55,028 nucleotides of DNA, taken from NCBI RefSeq assembly GCF_000715505.1, contig NZ_JHEH01000022.1, positions 1 through 55,028 on the forward strand. The letters run 5' to 3'. How positions within the stretch are numbered: position 1 is the stretch's first letter; every line of letters starts with the position of its first letter. Positions 27,967-35,876 of the stretch are shown in pieces. A program made the translations under genes and the position numbers. The notes beneath the pieces are model-generated. The model saw only the letters and a list, made by a program, of their open reading frames with translations. It ran no database searches and was not told where the DNA came from. The stretch comes from Thioclava dalianensis. Its GTDB lineage: Bacteria > Pseudomonadota > Alphaproteobacteria > Rhodobacterales > Rhodobacteraceae.

Positions 27967-28829
27967 ATTCGCCCCTCGTCGAGCTTGCCGCCGCGCACCA
28001 GCCGCGCGCGGGCCCGGTCGGAAATTGTGTCCACCACGACGATCGTGGCGAAGAGAAGCGCAAAGATCGCGACGACCGAGTCGTAGCGTCCCGTGCCCCA
28101 TTGCAGCGCGGTCTTGAGGTCGTAGCCGATCCCGCCCGCGCCGACGAAGCCGAGGATCGCCGAGGCACGGATGTTGATCTCAAAGCGTAAGAGCGCATAG
28201 GAGGACCAGTTCGGAGCAACCTGCGGGATAACCCCCAGCCAGATCCGCTGAAACCAGCCCGCGCCCACCGATTGCAGCCCCTCCACGGGCTTGAGGTCGG
28301 AATTCTCTGCCACCTCGGAGAACAGCTTGCCCAGCGCGCCGAAGCTGTGCAGCGTGATCGCGAGCATCCCCGCCACCGGGCCGCCGCCCAGCAGGTAGAT
28401 CAGCACGAGCGCGGTCACGATCTCGGGCAGCGCGCGCATCACATCCATCATCCGGCGGAACACCGGGATCAGTCGCGGCCAGGGAGCGAGCCCGCGCGTG
28501 GAGAGCACTGCGAGGACCATCGCGCCAATCCCGCCAACCACGGTGGAGACGGCCGCGACGTTGAGCGTCTCGATCAGTGCGGGCACCGCCGCCCAGAGCC
28601 GCGCGGGCAGGTTGCGCCACTTGGTCAGCGCCTCCGCGAGGATCTCTTTGGGAAAATCGAGAATGCGGTGGAAGCCTTCGAAGAAGCCGCCCGCGTTGCG
28701 ATCATCCGCGACCGTGAACCCCGAGGCCATCAGCGCCACGAAGATCACGAGGATCAGCCCGCCATAGAGCCGCTTGCGCCGTGTCTGGGCGAGATAGTTC
28801 TCGGTCATCTGGATATCGGTGGCGCTCAT
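27963..28829 (-). CDS. phnE: phosphonate ABC transporter permease
   Basis: A 288-residue inner-membrane permease of normal length with about six helices. The cytoplasmic loop that contacts PhnC reads EGLQSVGAGWFQRIWLGVIP. GGGAGGG precedes the start. It follows phnD after 77 bp that contain a strong hairpin, and overlaps the next permease by 4 bp. With PhnC, PhnD and the long PhnE it forms one importer. Confidence 0.93.
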   Translation of the reverse strand: MSATDIQMTENYLAQTRRKRLYGGLILVIFVALMASGFTVADDRNAGGFFEGFHRILDFPKEILAEALTKWRNLPARLWAAVPALIETLNVAAVSTVVGGIGAMVLAVLSTRGLAPWPRLIPVFRRMMDVMRALPEIVTALVLIYLLGGGPVAGMLAITLHSFGALGKLFSEVAENSDLKPVEGLQSVGAGWFQRIWLGVIPQVAPNWSSYALLRFEINIRASAILGFVGAGGIGYDLKTALQWGTGRYDSVVAIFALLFATIVVVDTISDRARARLVRGGKLDEGRI

Positions 28830-28860
28830 TGGCCCTCCCGCGAGGCGTCAGGTCGTGAAA

Positions 28861-28886
28861 CGGGCCGGGAATGTGCCCCCGGCCCG
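28861..28886 (-). terminator. hairpin between phnD and phnE, likely attenuating
   Basis: A perfect 9-bp stem (CGGGCCGGG / CCCGGCCCG) with an 8-base loop lies just after the phnD stop codon. There is no U-run, so it is probably not a full terminator. It may protect the phnD mRNA end so that the binding protein is made in excess, as is common in ABC operons. Confidence 0.5.
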
Positions 28887-28906
28887 CGTGGTTCGAAGAC
28901 CGAAGA

Positions 28907-29818
28907 TTACGAGCCCTGCTCGATCTTCTTCTTACGCACCTCGATGATGGTGTCGTAGTAGTCAGGCGAAATCGGGACGAAGCCCGCGGAGTCGCCGCCC
29001 GCCACGTTATACTGGCACTCGGCGTCGGTCTGCTTGAGATCCTCGAGCAGTTTCGTGACCTTCGCCTTGGCGTCCGCGGGGACCGTATTGCGGATCACGA
29101 AAGGGCCGTTCGGGATCGGCTTCGAGCGCCAGATCTCGACGAGGTTGTTCATGTCCACGAGCCCGGCATCCACGGCCTTGCGCAGTGCGCCGTTGTTGAA
29201 GCCGTCTGCCCACGCGCCCTGGCCGTCGGCCCAGGTCACACCGGCGTCGATGTCGCCATTATAGACCGCGATGATGGTCTGCTCGTGGCCGCCGGTGAAC
29301 TTCACCTCGCCGAAGTAGTCGCCCGACTCCATCGAGTGACCGGTCGCCTTCGGGATCTCCACCGAGGGGATCAGGTAGCCCGAGGTCGAATTCGGGTCGC
29401 CGAAGCCGAAGGACTTGCCCTGCATGTCGCTCAGCGAGGTGATGCCGCTGTCCTTGCGCGTGAAACCGACCGAGTAATAGACGTAGGAGCCGTCGGGGTT
29501 CGCGGTGGTCAGGATCGGGGTCACGGCACCCGGATCGTCGAGCGCGATCTTGGCGTAACCGGAAGCGCCGAGGATGGCGAGGTCGATCGTGCCGCCCATC
29601 AGGCCCTGGAGAACGCCGTCATAGTCTGCCGGTGCGTAGAGCTTGACCGGAACGCCCAGTGCGTCCTCGACATGCTGCTGCAGACAGGCGTTATTGGCCA
29701 GGCGATCCTGGGCGTTCTCGCCGCCAAGGATGCCGATGTTGAATTCCTTGAGCTCCTCGGCCGAAGCCGCACCGGCAAGGGCGGTGGTCGCGGCCAGGAT
29801 GGCAAGCATCTGTTTCAT
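28907..29818 (-). CDS. phnD: phosphonate ABC transporter substrate-binding protein
   Basis: A 303-residue periplasmic protein. The signal peptide is MKQMLAILAATTALAGAASA. The mature part is PhnD-like: FNIGILGGENAQDRLANN, APADYDGVLQGLMGGTIDLA, and the ligand-loop residues in SKSFGFGD-type sequence (GKSFGFGDPNSTSGYLIPSV). It binds phosphonates (such as 2-aminoethylphosphonate) or related anions. GAGGGA is 6 bp before the start. Confidence 0.95.
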   Translation of the reverse strand: MKQMLAILAATTALAGAASAEELKEFNIGILGGENAQDRLANNACLQQHVEDALGVPVKLYAPADYDGVLQGLMGGTIDLAILGASGYAKIALDDPGAVTPILTTANPDGSYVYYSVGFTRKDSGITSLSDMQGKSFGFGDPNSTSGYLIPSVEIPKATGHSMESGDYFGEVKFTGGHEQTIIAVYNGDIDAGVTWADGQGAWADGFNNGALRKAVDAGLVDMNNLVEIWRSKPIPNGPFVIRNTVPADAKAKVTKLLEDLKQTDAECQYNVAGGDSAGFVPISPDYYDTIIEVRKKKIEQGS

Positions 29819-29874
29819 GGTCGTTCCCTCTTGAAGATGGCCCCGCCTCCACCGGGCTGCGGGCCGGTTGCTAC

Positions 29875-30696
29875 TCAGTCGCCCATCAGGGCGGCCGCGT
29901 ATTTGGTATCCGGGCCGAGCCCTTCGATCGCGGTCGAGGTGGCACTCTCGGAAAAGCTGGCATCGGCGCCGTAAATCTCGCGCGCAACCCCGGTGGTGAG
30001 CTGTTCGGGGCGCCCGTCGAACACCACGCGCCCGTCGCGCATCCCAATGACGCGGTCACAGTATCTGCGAGCGGTATCAAGCGTGTGGAGGTTGGCGATG
30101 ACCATGCGTCCGTCCTCGGTCTGGATGCGCTTGAGCGTGTCCATCACGACCTGCGCGTTCATCGGGTCGAGCGAGGCGATCGGCTCGTCTGCAAGAATGA
30201 TCCGGGGGTCCTGCATGAGCGCGCGAGCTATCGCGACGCGCTGCTGCTGCCCACCCGAGAGCGCCTCTGCGCGCTTACCTGCCTGCTCGGCGATGCCCAG
30301 CCGGTCGAGGATTTCCAGCGCGCGGCGGATATCGGCCTCGGTCCAGAGGTTGAACAGCGTCGAAAGCGTCGAGCGCCGCCCCAGCAGGCCATGAAGCACG
30401 TTGGAGGCCACATCCATGCGCGGCACGAGGTTGAACTGCTGGAACACCATAGCGCAACGGGCCTGCCAGTCGCGTTTGGCCTTTCCACTCAGGGCGAGAA
30501 TATCGGTCTCGTCAAAGAGGATCTGGCCCGAGCTGGCATCGCCCAACCGGTTAATCATGCGCAAGAGCGTGGATTTCCCCGCACCTGAGCGCCCGATCAC
30601 ACCGGTGAAGCCTGCCCCTTCCAGCGACAGGGAGACATTATCGACGGCCGCCTTGGCGCCAAAGACTTTGCTGACTTGTCTGAATTCGAGCCGCAT
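29875..30696 (-). CDS. phnC: phosphonate ABC transporter ATP-binding protein
   Basis: A 273-residue ATPase: Walker [19 protein letters not shown]-loop [14 protein letters not shown], signature [15 protein letters not shown], Walker [13 protein letters not shown], and His switch NLHTLDTAR. The start is ATG 30696 with GGGAGGG; an in-frame GTG at 30708 is less likely. It heads the phn transcript. No C-P lyase genes are in the window, so downstream breakdown must be encoded elsewhere or be missing. Confidence 0.95.
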   Translation of the reverse strand: MRLEFRQVSKVFGAKAAVDNVSLSLEGAGFTGVIGRSGAGKSTLLRMINRLGDASSGQILFDETDILALSGKAKRDWQARCAMVFQQFNLVPRMDVASNVLHGLLGRRSTLSTLFNLWTEADIRRALEILDRLGIAEQAGKRAEALSGGQQQRVAIARALMQDPRIILADEPIASLDPMNAQVVMDTLKRIQTEDGRMVIANLHTLDTARRYCDRVIGMRDGRVVFDGRPEQLTTGVAREIYGADASFSESATSTAIEGLGPDTKYAAALMGD

Positions 30697-30757
30697 GTGC
30701 CCTCCCACGTTTCAACGGAGGGCTTAGGCAGCCGATGTAACGACTCCATCATTATTG

Positions 30758-30775
30758 CGTGACGAAAATGTGATA
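30758..30775 (-). promoter_or_regulatory. candidate Pho box upstream of phnC
   Basis: On the minus strand, 62-79 bp upstream of the phnC ATG, two TCAC-containing half-sites (TATCACA and CGTCACG) start 11 bp apart, separated by TTTT. That is the geometry of a PhoB box (CTGTCAT-type repeats with 11-bp period). PhoB control of phn genes is established in other bacteria. The half-sites deviate from consensus. Confidence 0.4.
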
Positions 30776-31156
30776 CTCGACGGCGCCGTGTTCGTGCATA
30801 GCACCTGTGTCGCGGGCCCCGCGCGTCGTCTCCCCCAGACGTGGAGAGTAGGTGCAACCGGGCCTGACTTACGCTGGCTCCAATCATTCTGATGTGACGC
30901 GGCAAGCCCGGGACGTCGCTTATTCAATGGGCGCGGGCGAATACCGCAAGGGCCTTTTCGAAGAGGTGTGCGAAAAATCGGCTTTGAGAGCCGTCGCGTG
31001 ACCTTCTGAGCCAACAAACTCAGGGGCCTCACCTGCCAAGCGCAGCATGCGAATAATTAACCATTTATTTTCAATTACTTACACATTCACAAGGCGGACA
31101 AAAACGAGTAACATCCACCCAACAACTTCCTCCGTCCCAAGGATGACACTGCCGCC
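30776..31156. other. intergenic region between divergent phn and DUF6634-like genes
   Basis: About 380 bp. It includes a small hairpin (CGGCT-TTGAG-AGCCG near 30980) and a distinctly AT-rich stretch at 31050-31100, probably the promoter of the plus-strand set. No convincing gene was seen. The local drop in GC marks the left edge of the accessory region. Confidence 0.4.
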
Positions 31157-31690
31157 ATGACTGCCTCGAGAGCCACCCGCGCCATGCAACCCTACCTCGA
31201 ACGGATTGAGCACCTGCGCTCTCTCAGGGACCGAGGCGCAGATTCCCAGAAATTGAAACGGCACATCCGAGAGGATCCTGCCCTGAGCCCTCTCTATCAG
31301 ACCTATCTTTTCCTGATCACACTGAAGGATATGGGCATGGCTGAAACGCGCGGCGTCTTCGAAGTCGTTAACTTTGAGGATTGGATCGTTAGCCTCAGCA
31401 CATGCAACCCTTCGATTGAGGATCTTGCGGATGGCCCCCTTCTTCTAAGGTGGTGCCCGATCAAGGAAAATGGTGCTCCCTTGCTTGTCGGACAAGTCTC
31501 CGGCCACCCGCATCTGCGCGAGGGCGCGCGCGTCCAGACATCGCCTCTCATGAACTTGCAGCCTACTGAGAGTTGGGCCCGGAGTTGCAATCGGTTCTAC
31601 AATCTCGGTGAACGTGATGACGGGTTCTTGGCGGAACTTCGCAAAGACGGACGCCTCGCACCGAATGCGCAGCGTCTCGATCCCTTCTAA
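31157..31690 (+). CDS. hypothetical protein, DUF6634-like
   Basis: A 177-residue soluble protein with no signal peptide. The second half has a pattern I associate with DUF6634 proteins of Rhodobacterales: GQVSGHPHLREGARVQTSPL, then an aromatic-Arg stretch SWARSCNRFYNLGE. The N-terminal half is helical (YLERIEHLRSLRDRGADSQK). The function is unknown. It is followed after 92 bp by the metallophosphoesterase gene on the same strand. Confidence 0.6.
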   Translation: MTASRATRAMQPYLERIEHLRSLRDRGADSQKLKRHIREDPALSPLYQTYLFLITLKDMGMAETRGVFEVVNFEDWIVSLSTCNPSIEDLADGPLLLRWCPIKENGAPLLVGQVSGHPHLREGARVQTSPLMNLQPTESWARSCNRFYNLGERDDGFLAELRKDGRLAPNAQRLDPF

Positions 31691-31782
31691 GGCGAGCTCA
31701 GAACCGCGCCCTGGTGAAGCGGACCAACATCCCATCGCGCACAAGACCCGCCAGCCCTGTCCTTGAAATCGTGGAACCGATC

Positions 31783-32547
31783 ATGACCAACGCGCTAATC
31801 CTCGCTGACTTGCATCTCGACCTCTGGCATCGGGCAGGCCTCAACCCGCTCGACCAGATTGATTTCGAAGGTGTCGAGTTGATGATCATCGCTGGCGATC
31901 TGACAAACAAACCGCGGGTGCGTTGGAAACAGGCCTTCGAGTTGATCGGTGAGCGCATCCCATTGGATCGGGTGCATGTGCTCCCAGGAAATCATGATTA
32001 TTACGACTTCCGTCTGGATGGCGATGATCGGCTTGCCGAGATCGCCCGCACAGCGGGCGCCAAGTTTGCGCAGAAATCCGTGATCACCTACGGCTCCACG
32101 CGCTACCTGTGCTGCACGCTTTGGACGGATATGCGCATTGGCACTGGAACGTTGGACGAGAATGCCGCCGAGGCTGCGCGGATCATGAACGATTACCGCT
32201 ATATCCGGGTCGCGCACGCGGGCTTTCGCAAAGCGCGCCCGCTCGACACGGTTGGGTTGCATCGTGAGCATGTCGCATGGCTGGAGGCGCGGTTGTCAGA
32301 ACCGTTTGCAGGCGAGACCGTTGTCGTGACCCATCATGCGCCCCATCCTTTCGCGCTGTCGCCGGGCGGACCGGTGCCGCAAGCCTATGCTTCGGACCTG
32401 AGCGATCTGATCAAGCGATATCAGCCTGATCGATGGCTGTTCGGGCATACCCATCTTACGACAGAGTTTCAGATTGGAACGACCAAGCTGCGCAATGTCT
32501 CGGTGGGGTATCCGGCGAAGGCGGCAACCAAGCATGGAAAGCTATGA
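31783..32547 (+). CDS. calcineurin-type metallophosphoesterase
   Basis: A 254-residue metal-dependent phosphoesterase with all the metal-binding motifs in order: DLHLD (DxH), GDLTN, PGNHDY (GNHD), THHAP, and FGHTH. It is a single-domain cytoplasmic protein. The start is ATG 31783 (MTNALILADLH); an upstream in-frame start at 31714 would add an unlikely basic leader. The substrate (nucleotide, nucleic acid or protein) cannot be told. Its stop overlaps the start of a 36-codon frame (ATGA), and an antitoxin-like gene comes next. Confidence 0.9.
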   Translation: MTNALILADLHLDLWHRAGLNPLDQIDFEGVELMIIAGDLTNKPRVRWKQAFELIGERIPLDRVHVLPGNHDYYDFRLDGDDRLAEIARTAGAKFAQKSVITYGSTRYLCCTLWTDMRIGTGTLDENAAEAARIMNDYRYIRVAHAGFRKARPLDTVGLHREHVAWLEARLSEPFAGETVVVTHHAPHPFALSPGGPVPQAYASDLSDLIKRYQPDRWLFGHTHLTTEFQIGTTKLRNVSVGYPAKAATKHGKL

Positions 32548-32654
32548 AAATTACTGCTGATCGTCCGAACATTCTCGCGTCACCCGACACCCTCGGCGAT
32601 CCGGCGCAACTCGTTTGGGCCGAGGGCCGAGCCGACCCGGTCGTGTCGAAGTGA
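32544..32654 (+). CDS. 36-residue protein coupled to the phosphoesterase
   Basis: A short frame MKITADRPNILASPDTLGDP continuing to GRADPVVSK. It overlaps the phosphoesterase stop by 4 bp, so it can be translated by re-initiation. No membrane helix and no known family. The overlap and the position inside the unit are the only support. Confidence 0.45.
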   Translation: MKITADRPNILASPDTLGDPAQLVWAEGRADPVVSK

Positions 32655-32680
32655 AAACAACCTGCTTGCGGAGAGAGCGG

Positions 32681-33067
32681 ATGGAGATCGAAGGCAACAG
32701 CTTTTCTCAGGTGGAGATCGAAGTGTTCCGGAAGGCTTATTCGCGCCTTGCGAGCGCATGGGGCCTGTCGGAGCACGAAGCCTCTGGCCTCCTCGGAATG
32801 CCTGAGCCAGTTTGGAGCGGCCTGCAGGAGCCGAGCGATGCCCCATCTCTGACCGAGGATCAACTCCTCCGGCTTTCTGCCGCGCTTGGGATCTACAAGG
32901 CACTTGAACTCTATTACGCCAAGCCGCTCGCGCGCTCCTGGATGACGCGCACCAACGCCGGGCCGTTGTTTCTCGGCGCGCGCCCTGTTGATGTGGCAAT
33001 CGAAGGGGGATTGAAAAAAATCTTGGAGATCCGGAAATATCTCGATGCTTGCTTTGCTGGAGCGTGA
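32681..33067 (+). CDS. MbcA/ParS/Xre-type antitoxin-like protein
   Basis: A 128-residue protein with an N-terminal helix-turn-helix-like part (AWGLSEHEASGLLGMPEPVW) and a C-terminal toxin-binding domain of the MbcA/ParS/Xre family (formerly DUF2384): NAGPLFLGARPVDVAIEGGL then ILEIRKYLDA. Family members usually neutralise an adjacent RES-domain NAD-degrading toxin; none is adjacent here. GGAGAG precedes the ATG at 32681. It lies 26 bp after the 36-residue frame and in the same unit as the metallophosphoesterase. Confidence 0.75.
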   Translation: MEIEGNSFSQVEIEVFRKAYSRLASAWGLSEHEASGLLGMPEPVWSGLQEPSDAPSLTEDQLLRLSAALGIYKALELYYAKPLARSWMTRTNAGPLFLGARPVDVAIEGGLKKILEIRKYLDACFAGA

Positions 33068-33173
33068 GGCGTGGCCCGCACGGTCAGTGGATGGTGCCAG
33101 TTCACTTCAGCTAGTGAGCGTATACGGTTCGAAGGAAACCGGAGCTGTTACACGATGTGGGCAATTTGGGCGC

Positions 33174-33336
33174 ATTTTGTTGAAAAACTCTTCGATCAGA
33201 AAGTTGCGCCGAGGACTTGGAATTCCGTTCGCCAAACCCGCAGGTTGGGAAACACAGTTTTGTAGAGAGCTGTTTGGCAGACGAATATTCTGAAAACTAA
33301 CGGCAGCCGCTCAAGCAAAGAGTTTTTCAACAAAAT
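33174..33336. mobile_element. MITE-like element with 19-bp terminal inverted repeats
   Basis: ATTTTGTTGAAAAACTCTT at 33174-33192 is repeated perfectly in inverted orientation at 33318-33336 (AAGAGTTTTTCAACAAAAT). The 125 bp between hold no gene. The size and perfect ends fit a miniature transposable element or the two ends of a deleted IS. No target duplication could be defined. Confidence 0.55.
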
Positions 33337-33404
33337 CGGCGGAAAGCGGGAGTTCGCTGCACCTCGGACGAACGGCAGCGATACCACCAGTCGGCGCATC
33401 GAAA

Positions 33405-33430
33405 CGCCAAGGGCCCAGTAGCCCTTGGCG
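33405..33430. terminator. strong hairpin, possible bidirectional terminator
   Basis: A perfect 10-bp stem (CGCCAAGGGC / GCCCTTGGCG) with a 6-base loop between the convergent plus-strand antitoxin set and the minus-strand island. There is no clear U-run on either side, so termination is plausible but not certain. Confidence 0.35.
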
Positions 33431-33545
33431 GCCAATTATGCGTGATAAAACAGGCGTTCGGTCCATTCTTGCAAGACAGGGAGCAGAATTGCGGTGGTGC
33501 ATCAACATTAAGTGATGATTCATCGTTCAGTCGAAAATGATGTTC

Positions 33546-34607
33546 CTAGGGCTTGATCCATATTGAAAGATCAACATTCTGCAATGGGCCTTTTGCCAGG
33601 TTCGCATGAGCTAGTGCGATTCCAATCGAAGTAAGCCGGGAGTTCCTAATTATTGGCTCGTTGTATTTTGCCATTACTTCGGCGATTCTTGGGAAATGAG
33701 CATTCATCACGCCTTGGAATTCATCTCCAGAGGGCTGGGAGTGTCTGGTGACCTCTTTATATCGTTCAGAATACTCGCCATATATTCCAAATTGCGGCAA
33801 AATCTTTTCAAGTTGAGGTCCTCTGACGGCAAATGCTTTTCGACCGTTGCCATAAGGTGATTCCACAATGAGACCTCGTAGCAACAACAAGTCGTAGTCA
33901 GTGAACTTATCCCGAAGATCGGCCTCAGATACGCCCTTTGTGATGATGTCCCCATATCGAGATGAAAATATCTCGAGCGCATCTGAATAGATGCCGAGAC
34001 CGGACGGCGGGATTACACAGCCATGCGCCGCGAGATAGTTTATGGCTGATTGACTTGTTGAGATGTTGTCTAAGAGCGGCAGACAGAGACGCGAGTAATA
34101 GTCTGCGAGTTCTTGGATGTTCGTCAGCGTATTGATTTGAATATTCTGGAAGATGAACATCATGCTGAGGGTGTTAAGATCAGAATCGGGAATGGAGCCA
34201 ACCTTAGCAATTGCATCGTTCAAGGTCAGCGAAAGGCGGCTTCGCTCTGCAACCTTGGATCGCTGCGCCACGAGATCGGTTAGAACCTCCCGTAAGCCTT
34301 CGTCGCCACTTCGAGCGAATGCTTTCTGAGCATCAAGAGTTGCTGCAAGAAAGTCCGGTTCACGAAACGCCTCCGATCGAGTCGTGCCGTCGGCTGCAAA
34401 ACGCTCTAAAACGCCAGCTTCGAATATCTTTAGTCGGTCTTCGATTTGTGCTCGACAGGCATTACCCAGCGTTTCAACGTGGGCTGTCAATGCTGAAAGT
34501 ATCTCCACCATCTGAGTAGGTGAGAGCCCGCCGTTGACGGTAACATCGCCTTTTGCCTGAATTGCGGTTGAGCCTTCAGTTGCGTTCTGTTTTTGGTCGC
34601 CAAGCAT
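33546..34607 (-). CDS. LPO_1073/Vpar_1526-like protein of a defence-type pair
   Basis: A 353-residue protein without signal peptide. The N-terminus (MLGDQKQNATEGSTAIQAKG, then DVTVNGG) carries a GST-x-IQ-x3-D motif. A largely helical body follows (residues 30-340), with AFARSGDEGLREVLTDLVAQRS resembling the family NCBI names LPO_1073/Vpar_1526; the activity of that family is unknown to me. It starts in TAATG overlap with the small membrane protein gene upstream, and GC is lower than in the flanking clusters. A role in phage defence or abortive signalling is inferred from motif and context. Confidence 0.6.
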   Translation of the reverse strand: MLGDQKQNATEGSTAIQAKGDVTVNGGLSPTQMVEILSALTAHVETLGNACRAQIEDRLKIFEAGVLERFAADGTTRSEAFREPDFLAATLDAQKAFARSGDEGLREVLTDLVAQRSKVAERSRLSLTLNDAIAKVGSIPDSDLNTLSMMFIFQNIQINTLTNIQELADYYSRLCLPLLDNISTSQSAINYLAAHGCVIPPSGLGIYSDALEIFSSRYGDIITKGVSEADLRDKFTDYDLLLLRGLIVESPYGNGRKAFAVRGPQLEKILPQFGIYGEYSERYKEVTRHSQPSGDEFQGVMNAHFPRIAEVMAKYNEPIIRNSRLTSIGIALAHANLAKGPLQNVDLSIWIKP

Positions 34608-34768
34608 TATTTGATTTTCGTGTCACGGCCGGACTGAATGCCGGTTGAGCCCCCCCGCACGTCCTGATTCTGGCTTTTCCGGGACCGCGAGGCGCGAATT
34701 CCCCAAACGCCAAGAACAATTGTCACGATTAGGGCAATTCCCCAAAGGATAAGATTTGGTATATCCAT
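34607..34768 (-). CDS. 53-residue membrane protein with a GST-x-IQ tail
   Basis: A small protein: one membrane helix (about residues 5-25, LILWGIALIVTIVLGVWGI), a basic patch (RASRSRK), then the tail QNQDVRGGSTGIQSGRDTKI. The tail matches the N-terminal motif of the downstream protein (EGSTAIQAKGDV). An excellent ribosome site (AGGAGG) sits 6 bp before the ATG at 34768. Its stop overlaps the next start (TAATG), so the two are made together. It may anchor or scaffold the partner at the membrane. Confidence 0.65.
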   Translation of the reverse strand: MDIPNLILWGIALIVTIVLGVWGIRASRSRKSQNQDVRGGSTGIQSGRDTKIK

Positions 34769-35082
34769 GACGCCTCCTGCTGTTGGCGGTAGGCTATCCA
34801 AAAAATTCTGCGGAATCCACAGCGCAAGGTGGCAGACCCGATGAAAGGCCGCCTCGTCCGCACTGCTGACCTTGACCTTCCAGATCATGCTGCACAATGT
34901 CGCTGATGGCTTGTTTGAGGAAGCTGCGCCGCGGCAAGGCCGAACTTGGCGAAGGTCGGGATTGGGCCGGCCGTGCCGCTGTGCCTGGGCGACCTCGCAT
35001 GCGCCGCTGCTATGTCGCAGCATGACCGGTTCGAGTCCAAGCCGCCGTTTGTGTACACTTGCAGCAGAGAAGAGGATGCGCC
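34769..35082. other. intergenic region with diverged repeat copy 1
   Basis: About 314 bp upstream of the small membrane protein. Its centre (34851-34970) resembles 35750-35870 on the other side of the 190-residue gene. No gene is convincing; a 175-codon frame spanning it in the minus direction is merely an extension of the small protein frame. Confidence 0.45.
34851..34970. repeat. diverged intergenic repeat, copy 1
   Basis: Shared with 35750-35870, offset by 900 bp: GTCCGC-A/G-CT-A/G-CTGACCT, then GATC..ATGCTGCAC, GGAA-A/G-CTGC-A/G-CCGC, and GGGCCGG in the same order. I estimate about two thirds identity by eye. It may be a dispersed intergenic element or remains of duplicated DNA. Confidence 0.5.
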
Positions 35083-35655
35083 TTAGGACGATAGAGGGTG
35101 CAGAAGCAGCCCGTCTTCCTGCTCTACGTAACATTCGATGTTTCCACGGATTTTTTCGAAAACCTGTGGAAGGTATTCAAAAAGATCATTTATCTTCAAA
35201 TCATGCCCTGGGAAGCCATGATATCGGCTGAGGTAAGAGATCATTTCCGATCGGTCATCTGCTGGCATCGTCACCAGCGGATCAGACACCCCGTAGTTCC
35301 AAAAATTCGTTAGGTGGATGAACTTCGAACTGTATTCGTATGCCAAGGATACCCACGAGTGATTATTCTTGGCGTAAGTGTGAAATTGGACATCGCGGAT
35401 GTCCGTAAGTTTCCCCTTGGCGGTGCATCGTTGCCAGCGTGAACCCGAAAGGGCCTCCCGGCACAGTTCATCGCGATCTGCGAGGGGGACAGAGAAGGCC
35501 AAGTAATCAACCCGAATGAGGTTATCGATTTCCTGCCGTATGATCGCGGCACAGGCACCGTATAGTCCCTGAGCGTATAGCATTCCGAAGGCCTGATTGT
35601 GTTCACGCGAGCGCTTCTCGACGAGGCGCATATATGATCTGAGGTTCTCATGCAT
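35083..35655 (-). CDS. hypothetical protein of the defence-like island
   Basis: A 190-residue, mainly helical soluble protein. The N-terminal part (RLVEKRSREHNQAFGMLYAQ, then GLYGACAAIIRQEIDNLIRV) looks like a helical-bundle domain; a C-terminal stretch SRYHGFPGHDL contains an R-x6-H spacing as in some HEPN RNases, but I cannot confirm a HEPN fold. No family is recognised with confidence. Lower GC than the flanks and the minus-strand alignment with its neighbours suggest a shared accessory origin. Confidence 0.6.
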   Translation of the reverse strand: MHENLRSYMRLVEKRSREHNQAFGMLYAQGLYGACAAIIRQEIDNLIRVDYLAFSVPLADRDELCREALSGSRWQRCTAKGKLTDIRDVQFHTYAKNNHSWVSLAYEYSSKFIHLTNFWNYGVSDPLVTMPADDRSEMISYLSRYHGFPGHDLKINDLFEYLPQVFEKIRGNIECYVEQEDGLLLHPLSS

Positions 35656-35749
35656 TAGGCCTCGCCTTTCTCACCTCGATCCCGCGCAGCGACGCTGGCC
35701 TTTTGAGGTTTCACATCATTGGCTCAGGCTGCCCCACGGTGCAATGGCA

Positions 35750-35870
35750 GCTTCAGTCCGCGCTACTGACCTCGACTTCTGATCGCATGCTGCACGAGCT
35801 CACATATGACCGGTTCGGGGAAACTGCACCGCAGCGACGACCTCTGTTGCCAAGGTCAGCTTCGGGCCGG
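35750..35870. repeat. diverged intergenic repeat, copy 2
   Basis: The partner of 34851-34970. It fills most of the 220-bp gap between the 190-residue gene and the SMEK-type gene. Conserved landmarks are GCATGCTGCACGAG, TATGACCGGTTCGGGGAA and TTCGGGCCGG. Confidence 0.5.
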
Positions 35871-35876
35871 TGTGTT

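Larger units (their letters stand above)
33068..33545. other. gene-free stretch with a possible MITE remnant
   Basis: About 480 bp with no convincing gene. Short frames exist just after the antitoxin gene but show no family features and no RES toxin residues. It contains the 163-bp inverted-repeat unit (33174-33336) and a 10-bp hairpin (33405-33430), listed separately. Confidence 0.5.

Noticed and set aside
33071-33265. A 64-codon frame after the antitoxin gene as a possible RES toxin
   Set aside because: No RES residues (Arg-Glu-Ser pattern) or suitable length, and it runs into the MITE-like inverted repeat.
34607-35134. A 175-residue version of the small membrane protein with a long N-terminal extension
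   Set aside because: The extension lies in a diverged intergenic repeat, while the ATG at 34768 has an excellent AGGAGG site.
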